From NCBI GenBank assembly GCA_963824225.1, contig CAWGOF010000003.1:3100001-3164000 (forward strand): a stretch of 64,000 bases of DNA, written 5' to 3'. This document shows positions 63,841-64,000 of this stretch, piece after piece. The first letter of the stretch is position 1. Every line of letters starts with the position of its first letter. The notes below the pieces were generated by a model, which saw only the letters and a program-made list of their open reading frames with translations, was not told the DNA's origin and did no database searches. Position numbers and translations under genes: made by a program. The DNA is from CAWGOF01 sp963824225. GTDB taxonomy: Bacteria > Acidobacteriota > Polarisedimenticolia > Polarisedimenticolales > Polarisedimenticolaceae.

Positions 63841-64000
63841 TCAATCCTGAAGCTCGTAGCACGCGGCCTCTTCCGCATTCCGCACGAGCAGCACGCCGTC
63901 CGCGACCACCGGGTGGTTCCACGTCTTGCCCTCGAGAGCCTTGAACCGGGCGATCTCGCGCAGACCTGCGGGGTCAGCCGCGACGAGGACGACCTCGCCT
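63841..64000 (-). CDS. PQQ-binding-like beta-propeller protein, C-terminus only
   Basis: The last 52 codons of a gene that begins beyond the right edge: GEVVLVAADPAGLREIARFK, ALEGKTWNHPVVADGVLLVR, NAEEAACYELQD and TGA at 63841-63843. The TWNHPVVADGVLLVRN pattern is the final blade typical of outer-membrane propeller proteins of the PQQ/BamB-like superfamily. A diverged copy of this tail exists at 62110-62240, on the same strand. Only this end is visible, so function is not assigned. Confidence 0.75.
   Translation of the reverse strand, partial: GEVVLVAADPAGLREIARFKALEGKTWNHPVVADGVLLVRNAEEAACYELQD

Noticed and set aside
1..64000. CRISPR arrays, rRNA and tRNA genes
   Set aside because: No regularly spaced repeat arrays, rRNA-like sequence or tRNA-like T-loop/CCA pattern was noticed while reading; a structure-based scan was not possible.
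1..64000. Insertion sequences or prophage
   Set aside because: Repeats and relics are frequent, but no transposase, integrase or phage structural gene was found in any frame I examined.

Overview
The window is a high-GC (roughly two-thirds G+C) bacterial chromosome segment with genes on both strands, ATG/GTG/TTG starts and short intergenic gaps. Two membrane-anchored Ser/Thr kinases with C-terminal beta-propeller repeats and an ADOP-type MacB/FtsX permease point toward Acidobacteriota. Secreted proteins with thrombospondin type-3, Kazal, Kunitz and somatomedin-B-like modules are more typical of deltaproteobacterial or Myxococcota-like lineages. An uncultured Gram-negative member of one of these groups is my best guess; no rRNA, tRNA or ribosomal protein settles it.

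Layout. 1-5.5 kb: an ARPP-1 protein (cut by the window edge), a SEC-C protein, a DUF4143 ATPase with palindromic sites, and a damaged toxin-antitoxin cassette. 5.5-18.9 kb: a Kazal/Kunitz protein, two propeller kinases, a small secreted protein and a 2,065-residue calcium-repeat protein. 19-30.2 kb: an accessory zone with a second copy of the TA cassette, AbiE type IV TA, ADOP permease with divergent LysR regulator, several whole or broken type II TA modules and many small repeats. 30.4-40.7 kb: a somatomedin-B-repeat protein, small housekeeping-like genes, CBS and Fic proteins and an M64-type peptidase. 40.7-49.6 kb: nucleotidyltransferase, two decayed TA modules, aconitase, a MOSC protein and membrane proteins. 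49.8-53.8 kb: a four-gene locus read as a ComX-Q-P-A-like peptide quorum-sensing system. 54-62 kb: ECF sigma factor, kinase-CHAT fusion, secreted partner and a divergent MACPF-like secreted protein. 62-64 kb: a class C beta-lactamase-like protein and PQQ-propeller tails.

The most interesting candidate is the locus at 49829-53637 (minus strand). A 53-residue peptide ending in Pro-Trp-Ile overlaps a polyprenyl-synthetase-family gene by 4 bp. That gene overlaps a roughly 10-TM sensor kinase, which overlaps a NarL/LuxR response regulator by 4 bp. This matches the parts list of the Bacillus ComQXPA pheromone system, but in a high-GC, probably Gram-negative genome and with comX before comQ.

A second theme is a toxin-antitoxin graveyard. 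Frameshifted, decapitated or start-less toxins sit beside mostly intact antitoxins, among near-identical duplicated cassettes, a seven-copy REP-like element, short stray copies of the 3' ends of local genes, and TGTCCTT-N5-AAGGACA palindromes before ATPase and AbiE genes.
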